A stretch of 12,490 bases of DNA from Moraxellaceae bacterium UBA2031 (GCA_002333145.1 DDBN01000022.1:1-12490), one strand, 5' to 3'; positions 5,073 through 12,490 are shown, numbered from the stretch's first letter. The notes: generated by a model not told the origin, from the letters alone. Made by a program: numbers and translations.

Positions 5073-7355
5073 ATGCTCCTCGATATGCTACGCAAGATCG
5101 TACAGGACGTGGACTCGGCACCGAACTTTACGGCGGCGCTGGATACCATGGTCACGAGCGTACGCGAATCCATGGGCACCGAGGTTTGTTCGGTTTACCT
5201 GCTTGATGACAAAACCAATCGCTATGTACTGATGGCCTCCGAGGGCCTTAATCCGGATGCTATCGGTACCGTGTCGCTCGCGTGGAACGAAGGATTGGTC
5301 GGTCTTTGCGGCGCGCGCGAAGAACCCATTAATCTCGACAATGCCGCCTCACATCCAAAGTATCGTTATCTGCCGGAAACTGGTGAAGAAAAATACAACT
5401 CTTTTCTGGGTGCTCCCATCATGCACCGGCGCAAGGTGCTGGGCGTTCTTGTTGTTCAGCAACTCAGCAACCGCCGTTTTGACGAATCAGAAGAAGCCTT
5501 TCTCGTAACGCTGTCGGCACAACTATCTGGAGTAGTGGCACACGCCAAGGCGATTGGCTCCTTGGAAGTGTCACGTACTGCCCCGCGCAGCAATATGACC
5601 CGTATTTTCAACGGCATTGCTGGCGCAACCGGTATCGTACTGGGCCGTGCCATGGTCATGTACCCGCCTGCGGATATCGATTCTGTACCAGATCGCTTGG
5701 GCGAAGACAGCACGACAGAAATTGAATTATTGCAGCAGGCCGTTGTTGCTGTTCGCCTCGACATCAGCCAACTCAATGAAAAAATGGCCAACTCGCTTAT
5801 GCCGGAAGAGCGAGCGCTATTCGATGTCTATCTGCGCATGTTGGATGACAATGCCTTACCGGCCGAAGTCATCGAACGCATTACCGCAGGTAACTGGGCT
5901 CAAGGCGCCCTGCGTGAAGTCATCGAGCAGCATATGCAGACATTCTCGTTCATGGATGACCCCTATCTGCGTGAACGCATGGCGGATGTCCGCGATCTCG
6001 GCCTGCGCATTCTTGCGCACCTGCAAAAACAGGAAGAGTGGGCTCCTCGTGAATTTCCCGATCATGCCATTCTGGTCGGCGATGAAATTACCACTGCCAT
6101 GTTAGTAGAAACGCCACTGGAAAAAATTGCCGGTATTGTCACCGTCACTGGCGCCGCAAACTCACACATGGCCATCGTGGCACGTGCGCTTGGCATTCCT
6201 ACCGTCGTAGGCGTGAGTGATCTTCCGGTAACTCAACTGGATGATAACGAGCTGATTGTTGATGCCTATCAAGGCCGTATATTTGTACAGCCTTCACGCC
6301 AGTTGCGCGCTCGCTACAAAGAAATTATCAAAGAAGAACGCCAGTTAGTGGCGGGCTTGGAAGCCTACAAAAACCTTCCTACCATTACGCCAGATGACCA
6401 TCGTATTGCCCTGTACGTGAATACCGGGCTCATGGCCGATGTGGCGCGTGGCAAAACACGCGGTGCTGAAGGCGTCGGGCTTTATCGCTCAGAAATTCCC
6501 TTCATGCTGCGCGAACGCTTTCCGTCCGAAGAAGAGCAGCGTGCTATTTATCGGCAACAACTGGAGGCTTTTGCGCCCGCGCCCGTGACCATGCGCACGC
6601 TCGACATTGGTGGCGACAAAGATTTGCCCTATTTCCCTATCAAGGAAGACAATCCTTTCCTTGGCTGGCGTGGTATTCGCATTACGCTGGATCATCCCGA
6701 AATTTTTATGGTGCAAATTCGCGCCATGCTCAAAGCCGCTATTGGCCTCGACAATCTGCAAGTCCTGCTACCGATGATTTCCTCCGTGTTTGAAATCGAG
6801 GAAGCCCTGCACCTCATTCACCGCGCCGTGATGGAAGTTGAGGAAGAAGAAGGCGTGCCGATTGTTATGCCCAAAGTCGGCGTGATGGTGGAAGTGCCCG
6901 CCACGGTATTTCAAATTGCGGATATGGCCCAGCTGATCGACTTTGTATCGGTTGGCTCAAATGACCTGACGCAATACATGCTGGCGGTGGACCGCAACAA
7001 CACCCGCGTCGCGGACATCTACACCCCTTATCACCCTTCCGTGTTGCGGGCCCTGCAAATCGTGGTGGACGAAGTGCATCGTGTTGGAAAACCTGTTGGC
7101 ATCTGTGGCGAGATGGCAGGCGACCCCGCCACCGCCGTTCTGTTGATGGCCATGGGCTTTGATTCGCTGTCGATGAGCGCGAGTAATTTGCTGCGTGTGC
7201 GCAAAACGCTTCGTACTGTGCCGCTGGCTCAGGCGAAGTCTCTGCTCGACCAAGTCATGCAGGTAGATAATGCCGCCGTAATCAAGAGCATGGTGGAGTT
7301 TGAACTGGACGACTTCGACTTGATGGACCTGATCCGTCCCAAAAACAAAGCGTAA
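5073..7355 (+). CDS. ptsP: Phosphoenolpyruvate-protein phosphotransferase PtsP (EI-Ntr, GAF domain)
   Basis: Enzyme I of the nitrogen phosphotransferase system takes phosphate from phosphoenolpyruvate and passes it to NPr and then EIIA-Ntr. This regulates potassium transport, nitrogen responses and envelope functions rather than sugar uptake. The 760 residues comprise an N-terminal GAF sensor domain (about 15-165; TEVCSVYLLDD, EPINL, SFLGAPI, LGVLVVQQ) and an Enzyme I part from about 175. The phosphohistidine domain carries GAANSHMAIVARALGIPTV with active-site H365. The barrel has LYRSEIPFM (R472), RTLDIGGDK, GWRGIRI (R533), VGSNDLTQY, DRNN and CGEMAGDP with C678. The GAF domain separates it from PtsI. 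A CGGAA site (5062-5066) six bases before the ATG supports the start. In E. coli glutamine and 2-oxoglutarate act through the GAF domain; whether that holds here is inferred. Neither NPr nor EIIA-Ntr is encoded in the window. Confidence 0.98.
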   Translation: MLLDMLRKIVQDVDSAPNFTAALDTMVTSVRESMGTEVCSVYLLDDKTNRYVLMASEGLNPDAIGTVSLAWNEGLVGLCGAREEPINLDNAASHPKYRYLPETGEEKYNSFLGAPIMHRRKVLGVLVVQQLSNRRFDESEEAFLVTLSAQLSGVVAHAKAIGSLEVSRTAPRSNMTRIFNGIAGATGIVLGRAMVMYPPADIDSVPDRLGEDSTTEIELLQQAVVAVRLDISQLNEKMANSLMPEERALFDVYLRMLDDNALPAEVIERITAGNWAQGALREVIEQHMQTFSFMDDPYLRERMADVRDLGLRILAHLQKQEEWAPREFPDHAILVGDEITTAMLVETPLEKIAGIVTVTGAANSHMAIVARALGIPTVVGVSDLPVTQLDDNELIVDAYQGRIFVQPSRQLRARYKEIIKEERQLVAGLEAYKNLPTITPDDHRIALYVNTGLMADVARGKTRGAEGVGLYRSEIPFMLRERFPSEEEQRAIYRQQLEAFAPAPVTMRTLDIGGDKDLPYFPIKEDNPFLGWRGIRITLDHPEIFMVQIRAMLKAAIGLDNLQVLLPMISSVFEIEEALHLIHRAVMEVEEEEGVPIVMPKVGVMVEVPATVFQIADMAQLIDFVSVGSNDLTQYMLAVDRNNTRVADIYTPYHPSVLRALQIVVDEVHRVGKPVGICGEMAGDPATAVLLMAMGFDSLSMSASNLLRVRKTLRTVPLAQAKSLLDQVMQVDNAAVIKSMVEFELDDFDLMDLIRPKNKA

Positions 7356-7375
7356 AGCATTCGTGCAACCCATCC

Positions 7376-7978
7376 TTATTTTGGATGCGGTCGCGAGACA
7401 GATCGCTCTCCTGCCACACTGAAACGTAGCGGCCACAGCGTGGCCTCCCCGGCATAGTCAACGCCAATACGGGGGCTACTGATAATGCTAGCGGCCTCGA
7501 TTTTCTTGCCCCGAGCAATCCACAACTCATCCGAACGGAGAGAAAGGCCATTGCAGGTCTTATCGACGTGCAAGGCGCGACAGAGGCGACCAGGGCCACT
7601 CAGCCACTGATGCGGCTTTAGTTTGGGGTACTGTTCCTGCCAGTAATCGTGCCCCTGCTCCGGCGCGAGTGCCCGGATAAGAACGGCCTCAGGCTCTCCT
7701 TCATGGCTCGCCACGGCATTCAGGCAGTGATACATGCCATAGATGAGATAGACATACGCAACGCCTCCATTTGCATACATGGTCTCAGTGCGCGGGGTAC
7801 GGCGTCCGCCAAACGTATGGCAGGCTCGATCCGTGACACCCAGATAGGCCTCGGCCTCGACGATGCGACCACTGAGCAAGCGGCCATCCGGAAGGCGTCG
7901 GCAGAGATACTGACCCAGTAGCTCACGCGCCACCGTCTCAGTATCGCGACGATAAAAAGACAGCGGCAAGGGCTTCAT
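7376..7978 (-). CDS. 3-methyladenine DNA glycosylase, AAG/MPG family
   Basis: A base-excision repair enzyme that removes alkylated purines such as 3-methyladenine, and often hypoxanthine, leaving an abasic site. The 200 residues match the single-domain AAG fold. RIVEAEAYLG (38-47) has catalytic E43 and base-stacking Y45. H54 (in ACHTFGG), Y77 (in AYVYLIYGMY) and N87 correspond to human AAG H136, Y159 and N169 by spacing. SGPGRLCRAL lies further on, in the region that completes the active site. It is unrelated in fold to Tag and AlkA. The start ATG overlaps the TGA of the NRDE gene by four bases (ATGA, 7975-7978), suggesting translational coupling. It ends 20 bases from the ptsP stop on the opposite strand; only a weak 5-bp inverted repeat lies there (7371-7387), so no clear terminator is visible. 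Confidence 0.96.
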   Translation of the reverse strand: MKPLPLSFYRRDTETVARELLGQYLCRRLPDGRLLSGRIVEAEAYLGVTDRACHTFGGRRTPRTETMYANGGVAYVYLIYGMYHCLNAVASHEGEPEAVLIRALAPEQGHDYWQEQYPKLKPHQWLSGPGRLCRALHVDKTCNGLSLRSDELWIARGKKIEAASIISSPRIGVDYAGEATLWPLRFSVAGERSVSRPHPK

Positions 7979-8733
7979 ACGATCACCTGCCGGTCGAAGG
8001 CAAATTCACTGCGCTCCAATAAGCCGTCCGGCCCATACCCCTGCTCAATGAAACCAATACGGTCATGCCCTGCCATCACCAGCGTCGAGGCGCGCGTGCC
8101 GTACTGCGGCGTGCGTATAAATGCCGGCGAGAGCAGGCGCTCCATGGCAAGACCGATACCGGTATCGGGTAAATCACTATCCGCTGCCGCCTGACCATCT
8201 TGCAGCAAGGCCAACATTGCCTCTGCGTTCGTTTGCGGCAACAGCCCCATCAGGCCGGCACGCAGTCGTTTGACCTTGGGCCAAGGGGTATCAAGCAAAT
8301 GGTTACTCAACAGGTAGATGCCAGGGCCTAGCTGACGCGGATCAGCCTCACGGTTACTGCTCCACCACAGGCTGTCGCCATCACTGGCGAGCAGATTGAA
8401 GCCGCTATAGTGGCCACCATCTGCCTTTACACGCTCCGAATACGCTGCAGGGCTTTCGTTTCCAAGCAAGTAAGCACTAACTACCTCGCCTCGTGAGCGC
8501 ACTCCTTGCGGCATACCCGGCTCACGCACATTGGTTAACGCCGCAAAGCACCCCTGCCGGGTCACCCCCAGCCAAGCACCGCCCGCACTCAAGTCGCGTC
8601 CGGCCAGCACGTCCGGGGACTCCTCCCAGAATTGTGCCGATGCCGCCGGGCGGTCATAAAACTCATCACGATTGGCCAGTACCATCAGGGGATAGTCCGG
8701 GTGGGTCTGCCAAGCCACAGCAATCAGGCACAT
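7975..8733 (-). CDS. NRDE-domain protein (TANGO2 family)
   Basis: A 252-residue member of the NRDE/TANGO2 family. It begins MCLIAVAW with Cys at position 2, the residue expected to become N-terminal in an Ntn-hydrolase-like fold. The name-giving motif NRDE is at 21-24, followed by FYDRPA. Further family features are LAGRDLSAGGAWLGV (43-57), ALTNVRE (65-71), the SGFNLL stretch, YLLSNHLLDTPWPK and the TRASTLV block near the C-terminus. The bacterial function is not settled; eukaryotic and some bacterial relatives have been linked to haem trafficking, and human TANGO2 loss causes a metabolic disease. The start is supported by a strong Shine-Dalgarno (AAGGAGGAG on the minus strand, about nine bases before ATG 8731-8733). 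It is the first gene of a pair with the DNA glycosylase. A possible -10 (TATAAC, minus strand, 8773-8778) lacks a clear -35. Confidence 0.93.
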   Translation of the reverse strand: MCLIAVAWQTHPDYPLMVLANRDEFYDRPAASAQFWEESPDVLAGRDLSAGGAWLGVTRQGCFAALTNVREPGMPQGVRSRGEVVSAYLLGNESPAAYSERVKADGGHYSGFNLLASDGDSLWWSSNREADPRQLGPGIYLLSNHLLDTPWPKVKRLRAGLMGLLPQTNAEAMLALLQDGQAAADSDLPDTGIGLAMERLLSPAFIRTPQYGTRASTLVMAGHDRIGFIEQGYGPDGLLERSEFAFDRQVIV

Positions 8734-8823
8734 ACGCTTTATCTCCTCCCTTCCCTTACAATCTGCAATTCAGTTATAGGGGCAAGCATGGGAGAATCCC
8801 AGACTTATTGCCCGCCACAGGAC

Positions 8824-8827
8824 AGGA
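8824..8827 (+). promoter_or_regulatory. Shine-Dalgarno supporting the GTG start of lgt
   Basis: AGGA lies eight bases before GTG 8836-8838. The alternative in-frame ATG at 8788 is preceded by GGGG (8779-8782), also usable, so this site supports but does not alone settle the start. Confidence 0.5.
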
Positions 8828-8835
8828 ATGCCTTC

Positions 8836-9657
8836 GTGCTAGTTTACCCGCAGATCGACCCCGTCGCCGTTTCGCTCGGCCCCCTCAAGATCCACTGGTA
8901 CGGTTTGATGTACCTGCTGGCCTTTGCCACCGGCTATGCCTTAGCACTCTGGCGCATTCGTCGCAGCAATAGTGGCTGGACCGCCGATATGGTGTCGGAC
9001 TTGGTGTTCTATGTCGCCATGGGGGTCATCATCGGCGGGCGCCTAGGCTACGTGGTGTTCTATGGCTTCGACCGCCTAGTTGACGATCCGCTGTGGGCAC
9101 TGCGCGTCTGGGAGGGTGGCATGAGCTTTCATGGCGGACTGCTCGGCGTACTGGCTGCCGTCTTCGTATTCTGCCGCCAGTACCGCTCATCTTGGGTTGA
9201 TGTGATGGATTTTGTGGCCCCACTGATTCCTACCGGCTTGCTCTTTGGTCGCATCGGCAATTTTATTGGTGGTGAACTCTGGGGACGTGCGGTCATCGAC
9301 CCGACCTACCGCTTTGGCATGGTCTTTCCGCATGTCGACAACCTGCTTCGTCATCCTTCGCAGTTGTATGAGGCAGTGCTAGAAGGACTCGTGCTGTTTG
9401 TGCTGCTGTGGTGGTATTCCGCCAAACCAAGGCCACGCATGGCAGTTTCCGGACTGTTTCTGATTGGCTATGGTGTTGCCCGCTTTGTAGTGGAGTTCTT
9501 CCGTCAGCCCGATGCTGATAAGGGCTTCATCCTGTTTGACTGGATGACCATGGGGCAAATCCTGACCACCCCAATGATTCTGACAGGCCTTGTGTTGATG
9601 CTACTGGCCTATCGCAATGACCGTCTTAACCCGCGCTCTGGAGTGTCTGCGTCGTGA
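8836..9657 (+). CDS. lgt: Prolipoprotein diacylglyceryl transferase
   Basis: Lgt is an inner-membrane enzyme that moves a diacylglyceryl group from phosphatidylglycerol to the lipobox cysteine of prolipoproteins, the first step of lipoprotein maturation. With the GTG start the protein has 273 residues and about seven membrane segments. It shows HWYGLMY (20-26), GGRLGYV, GGMSFHGGL (94-102, H99) and the Lgt signature GRIGNFIGGELWG (138-150, R139, N142). RHPSQLYEA and RFVVEFFRQPD (R216) follow. H99 and R139 match essential H103 and R143 of E. coli. I chose GTG 8836 because MLVYPQIDPVAVSLGPLKIH then aligns with the Pseudomonas N-terminus; ATG 8788 would add 16 residues. Its TGA overlaps the thyA start by four bases (GTGA). 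Confidence 0.97.
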   Translation: MLVYPQIDPVAVSLGPLKIHWYGLMYLLAFATGYALALWRIRRSNSGWTADMVSDLVFYVAMGVIIGGRLGYVVFYGFDRLVDDPLWALRVWEGGMSFHGGLLGVLAAVFVFCRQYRSSWVDVMDFVAPLIPTGLLFGRIGNFIGGELWGRAVIDPTYRFGMVFPHVDNLLRHPSQLYEAVLEGLVLFVLLWWYSAKPRPRMAVSGLFLIGYGVARFVVEFFRQPDADKGFILFDWMTMGQILTTPMILTGLVLMLLAYRNDRLNPRSGVSAS

Positions 9658-10448
9658 AGCAATACCTCGATTTCATGCGCCATGTGCGCGAACACGGCAC
9701 CTTCAAGGCAGACCGCACCGGCACCGGCACCTACTCGGTGTTTGCTTATCAGATGCGCTTTAATCTGGCCGACGGCTTTCCGGCACTGACCACCAAAAAA
9801 CTGCACCTAAAATCCATTATCCACGAACTGCTGTGGTTTTTATCAGGCGACACCAACGTCCGTTACCTGAAAGAAAATGGCGTTTCCATTTGGGATGAGT
9901 GGGCAGACGAGCAGGGTAATTTGGGGCCTGTTTACGGCTATCAGTGGCGCTCTTGGCCTACTGCCGATGGTCGTCATATCGATCAGATCACCCAGGTCAT
10001 CGAACAGATCAAGAACACGCCCGATTCCCGCCGGCTGATTGTGTCTGCATGGAATGTGGGCGAGATTCAGAACATGGCCCTGCCGCCCTGCCACGCTTTT
10101 TTCCAGTTTTATGTGGCCGACGGCAAGCTGTCCTGCCAGCTTTATCAGCGCAGTGCCGACATTTTTCTGGGCGTACCGTTTAACATTGCCAGCTATGCAC
10201 TGCTGACCATGATGGTGGCGCAGGTATGCAATCTGGAGCTCGGCGAATTTATCTGGACCGGCGGTGACTGCCACCTCTACAGCAACCACCTTGAGCAAAC
10301 CGACCTGCAATTGTCGCGTGAGCCGATGAAGTTACCAACCATGAAGATCAATCCCGCTGTAAAAGACCTTTTGGCCTTTACCTACGAAGACTTCACGCTG
10401 GAAGGCTACGAACATCACCCTCACATCAAGGCGCCGGTGGCTGTATGA
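9654..10448 (+). CDS. thyA: Thymidylate synthase
   Basis: ThyA methylates dUMP to dTMP using 5,10-methylenetetrahydrofolate as both carbon donor and reductant, releasing dihydrofolate. The 264 residues equal the E. coli enzyme, and the residues coincide: phosphate-binding R21 (DRTGTGT), R126/R127 (DSRRLIVSAWN), nucleophile C146 in LPPCHAFFQFYV, QLYQRSADIFLG with R166, N177 in FNIASY, and HLYSNH with H207 and Y209. The C-terminus PVAV matches the closing tail (PVAI in E. coli). The start is GTG 9654-9656, overlapping the lgt TGA; GGAG at 9640-9643 is ten bases upstream, so translation probably depends on ribosomes finishing lgt. The stop overlaps folA by four bases. Confidence 0.98.
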   Translation: MKQYLDFMRHVREHGTFKADRTGTGTYSVFAYQMRFNLADGFPALTTKKLHLKSIIHELLWFLSGDTNVRYLKENGVSIWDEWADEQGNLGPVYGYQWRSWPTADGRHIDQITQVIEQIKNTPDSRRLIVSAWNVGEIQNMALPPCHAFFQFYVADGKLSCQLYQRSADIFLGVPFNIASYALLTMMVAQVCNLELGEFIWTGGDCHLYSNHLEQTDLQLSREPMKLPTMKINPAVKDLLAFTYEDFTLEGYEHHPHIKAPVAV

Positions 10449-10990
10449 GCGAGCAGGACGAGATGCTGCGTGATGAGCCTACTCCGCGGCTGGCTCTGAT
10501 AGTGGCGGTGGCTGAGAACGGCTGTATTGGCATCAACAACAAGCTACCGTGGTACTTGCCTGAAGACCTCAAGTACTTCAAAGCCGTGACCAGCGGCAAG
10601 CCGGTGATCATGGGCCGCACCACCTTTGACTCACTAGGGCGGCCACTGCCCAATCGCACCAATATTGTGATTACGCGCAATCCTGACTTCACTGCACCGG
10701 AAGGCGTGCGCATTGTCCATTCTCTGAATGACGCTATTGCCGTCGCGGAAAGTGTCGCCTTCATCAATGGTAATGACGAAATCATCATTATGGGTGGTAG
10801 CCAGATTTATACCGAAGCATTACCTCGCATCGACCGCATGTATGTGACCGAAGTAAAGAAGACGGTAGCCGGTGATGCTTTCTTTCCCGCTTGGAATCGT
10901 AATGAATGGCAGGAAACTGGCCGACAGAATCATCATTATGAGCCAGCGCAGATAGACTACAGCTTTGTCATATATGACCGCCGTCAATAA
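10445..10990 (+). CDS. folA: Dihydrofolate reductase, type I
   Basis: FolA reduces dihydrofolate to tetrahydrofolate with NADPH, refilling the pool that ThyA drains; it is the trimethoprim target. The 181 residues include ALIVAVAENGCIGINNKLPW (17-36) and LPEDLKYFK (38-46) with the catalytic acid D41 (D27 in E. coli). MGRTTFDSLGRPLPNR (56-71) binds NADPH, and IIMGGSQIY has the cis-linked G117-G118. The fold ends with a short strand, YSFVIYDR. The N-terminus is 13-14 residues longer than E. coli FolA and is acidic (MSEQDEMLRDEPTPR). ATG 10445 makes an ATGA overlap with thyA; in-frame ATG 10463 with AGGA four bases before it is an alternative giving 175 residues. No clear terminator follows. Confidence 0.97.
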   Translation: MSEQDEMLRDEPTPRLALIVAVAENGCIGINNKLPWYLPEDLKYFKAVTSGKPVIMGRTTFDSLGRPLPNRTNIVITRNPDFTAPEGVRIVHSLNDAIAVAESVAFINGNDEIIIMGGSQIYTEALPRIDRMYVTEVKKTVAGDAFFPAWNRNEWQETGRQNHHYEPAQIDYSFVIYDRRQ

Positions 10991-11130
10991 TTAACTACCT
11001 CTTTCGATATATGTCACGCCCCTCATAACTGACCTAGATCACTTCTACCCACATTTTGGTCGGACAAGGTTGTTGGCAGCACTGTGACCGTGTTTAATCC
11101 GCCCCATCATTTCTGCACCCGGAGACTGTC
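10991..11130 (+). promoter_or_regulatory. folA-nhaD intergenic region with candidate nhaD promoter
   Basis: This 140-bp gap holds a plausible promoter: TTGTTG (11070-11075, 3 of 6) and TTTAAT (11093-11098, 5 of 6) separated by 17 bases, placing the start of transcription near 11105. A GGAG Shine-Dalgarno (11121-11124) lies six bases before the nhaD ATG. No intrinsic terminator for folA is visible, so read-through into nhaD is possible. TGA-N6-TCA at 11030-11041 is only a loose CRP-like match. Confidence 0.45.
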
Positions 11131-11142
11131 ATGTACATGACA
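11127..11142. promoter_or_regulatory. 16-bp perfect palindrome over the nhaD start codon
   Basis: TGTCATGTACATGACA is fully self-complementary over 16 bases. The nhaD ATG (11131-11133) lies inside the left arm, three bases after the GGAG site. In RNA it can fold as a 6-bp stem (UGUCAU with AUGACA) with a GUAC loop that would hide the start codon. In DNA it could bind a dimeric protein. It partly encodes residues M1-T4, so chance is not excluded. Confidence 0.5.
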
Positions 11143-12490
11143 ATGGCACTGGTATTCGTATTCGGCTACCTGTGCATTGCATTTGAGCACACCCTACGCA
11201 TCGATAAGGCCGCCTCGGCCCTGCTGACCGCCGTACTTAGCTGGACGGTACTGGTGCTCGGCGCCGAGTCCATCCTGCCGGCCCTAGAGGTTGCAAGCCA
11301 TGGCGGTGATGCCTCGCATATGGTCACGACTGAACTGCGCCATCATTTAGGTGAAATTTCAGAAATTCTGTTTTTCTTGCTAGGTGCCATGACCATTGTT
11401 GAGTTGGTCGATGCGCACGAAGGCTTTAAGGTCATCACTGACCGCATCAAAACAACCAAACGCGTAAAGCTGCTTTGGCTGGTCGGTTTCATCACCTTCT
11501 TTCTGTCGGCAGTACTCGACAATCTCACCACCACCATCGTCATGATTTCGCTGCTGCGCAAACTGGTGGGTGATGACAAAGAACGTTGGTTATATGCCGG
11601 CATTGTGGTTATTGCCGCCAACGCTGGCGGTGCATGGTCACCAATCGGCGACGTCACCACCACCATGCTCTGGATCGGCAACCAGATTTCCACAGGCGGC
11701 ATCATCAGCCAATTGTTCCTGCCTAGCTTGGTGTGCTTGCTTGTACCGCTCTCGGTGCTGAGCATGCAGCTCAAAGGAGATACACCGCGTCCGGAGAAAC
11801 ACGCGAGTGATGAGGGGCACACCAGCCCAACGACTCCGTTTGAACGTAAGCTCGTTTTTGCATTGGGTATCGGCGCACTGCTCTTTGTACCTGTATTCAA
11901 GACAGTGACTCACCTGCCTCCTTATATGGGCATCCTGCTAGGCTTGGCGATACTGTGGATAGTGACTGAAATGATTCATCGTGGAAAAAATGATGAAGAT
12001 AAGAATCCGCTTTCCGTCGTAGGCGTGCTGCGTCGTGTTGATACGCCGAGCGTGCTATTTTTCCTTGGCATCCTGCTGGCGGTTTCCAGTCTCGCCACGG
12101 CGGGGCATTTGACGGCCGCTGCACTGGCACTCAAAGATAGCTTGGGCAATATTTACCTCATTAATATCGCCATTGGCCTACTGTCCGCCATGGTTGATAA
12201 CGTGCCGCTCGTGGCAGGCGCCATGAAAATGTATCCGCTGGTATCTCCTGAAGCACTTGCGGCATCCGGTGATCAGTATGAGTGGCTCAAGTTTTTTGTC
12301 CAGGATGGCAGGTTCTGGGAAATGCTGGCCTATTGCGCCGGTACCGGCGGTAGCTGCCTGATTATTGGCTCGGCCGCTGGCGTGGCCGCCATGGGCATGG
12401 AGAAGATCGATTTCATGTGGTACCTAAAGAAAATCAGTTTCTTGGCTTTCTTGGGCTATATGGCCGGCGCCATGACGTACATCGGCATGG
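11131..12490 (+). CDS. nhaD: NhaD-type sodium/proton antiporter (3' end outside window)
   Basis: An inner-membrane carrier that expels Na+ (and often Li+) in exchange for H+, keeping internal sodium and pH in check. The 453 codons in the window encode a very hydrophobic protein with roughly a dozen membrane segments and belong to the NhaD family of the ion transporter superfamily. Two inverted-repeat-like halves are visible: SAVLDNLTTTIVMI with D130-N131 and NAGGAWSPIGDVTTTML (N164, D174) in the first, and SAMVDNVPLVAGAM with D356-N357 and CAGTGGSCLIIGSAAG in the second. These polar membrane motifs are the probable ion sites. A charged loop lies near 220-240. The start has GGAG six bases upstream. 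The frame is still open at 12490, and by family length only a short C-terminal part is likely missing. The upstream gap suggests its own transcription unit. Confidence 0.95.
   Translation, partial: MYMTMALVFVFGYLCIAFEHTLRIDKAASALLTAVLSWTVLVLGAESILPALEVASHGGDASHMVTTELRHHLGEISEILFFLLGAMTIVELVDAHEGFKVITDRIKTTKRVKLLWLVGFITFFLSAVLDNLTTTIVMISLLRKLVGDDKERWLYAGIVVIAANAGGAWSPIGDVTTTMLWIGNQISTGGIISQLFLPSLVCLLVPLSVLSMQLKGDTPRPEKHASDEGHTSPTTPFERKLVFALGIGALLFVPVFKTVTHLPPYMGILLGLAILWIVTEMIHRGKNDEDKNPLSVVGVLRRVDTPSVLFFLGILLAVSSLATAGHLTAAALALKDSLGNIYLINIAIGLLSAMVDNVPLVAGAMKMYPLVSPEALAASGDQYEWLKFFVQDGRFWEMLAYCAGTGGSCLIIGSAAGVAAMGMEKIDFMWYLKKISFLAFLGYMAGAMTYIGM

Noticed and set aside
7371..7387. Inverted repeat CATCC / GGATG between ptsP and the glycosylase gene
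   Set aside because: Only five base pairs with no proper T-run, and it overlaps the glycosylase stop; too weak to call a terminator.
8632..8835. 68-codon upstream extension of the lgt frame
   Set aside because: It overlaps the start of the divergent NRDE gene and is absent from Lgt proteins; the Lgt N-terminus begins at GTG 8836, or at most ATG 8788.
11030..11041. TGA-N6-TCA, a CRP/Vfr-like half-match upstream of nhaD
   Set aside because: It matches only 7 of the 10 conserved bases of TGTGA-N6-TCACA, which is common by chance, and it lies about 75 bases from the predicted transcription start.
11343..11900. 185-codon open frame on the minus strand opposite nhaD
   Set aside because: It lies wholly inside nhaD, has no recognisable domain and a composition typical of an antisense shadow.
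1..12490. Search for tRNA/rRNA genes, CRISPR arrays, insertion sequences, phage, toxin-antitoxin or defence genes
   Set aside because: None seen. All sizeable frames are accounted for by housekeeping genes, and the intergenic gaps are at most about 230 bases.

Overview
The window is a housekeeping stretch of a gammaproteobacterial chromosome. Every full-length protein resembles its Escherichia coli or Pseudomonas counterpart closely: Rho and ThyA have the same lengths as in E. coli (419 and 264 residues), with catalytic residues at the same numbers. The order HAD phosphatase, rppH, ptsP, then lgt and thyA recalls the Pseudomonas arrangement, as does ppx divergent from trxA-rho. The window ends in an NhaD-type sodium/proton antiporter, a family common in marine, halophilic and alkaliphilic gammaproteobacteria. 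I infer a member of Pseudomonadales/Oceanospirillales in the broad sense, perhaps salt-adapted. Genus cannot be settled from this sequence.

Layout. 1-138: 3' end of gshB (+), closed by a strong bidirectional terminator (184-210). 228-2045: trxA then rho, both on the minus strand, separated by a 228-nt rho leader holding hairpins and a 14-bp tandem repeat. 2219-3727: ppx (+), divergent from trxA. 3729-4382: a HAD-IB phosphatase (-), converging on ppx with a 1-bp gap. 4545-7355: rppH and ptsP (+), a likely operon behind a good sigma70-type promoter with a 12-bp palindrome at the predicted transcription start. 7376-8733: an NRDE/TANGO2-family gene and an AAG-type 3-methyladenine DNA glycosylase gene (-), joined by a 4-bp ATGA overlap. 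8836-10990: lgt, thyA and folA (+), joined by two successive 4-bp overlaps. 11131-12490: nhaD (+), cut by the window end, with a perfect 16-bp palindrome over its start codon.

How the genes relate. ThyA consumes methylenetetrahydrofolate and leaves dihydrofolate; FolA reduces it back, so their coupling makes metabolic sense. Lgt is coupled by position rather than by pathway. RppH (mRNA 5' pyrophosphate removal) and PtsP (nitrogen PTS Enzyme I) are global regulators that are also neighbours in E. coli. GshB and TrxA both serve thiol redox balance but are not co-transcribed.

I see no mobile element, CRISPR array, tRNA, rRNA, phage gene or defence system. No undescribed multi-gene system is evident. 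The points worth a second look are small regulatory ones: the palindromes at nhaD and rppH, the rho leader, and the NRDE-glycosylase gene pair. No gene-free stretch exceeds about 230 bases.
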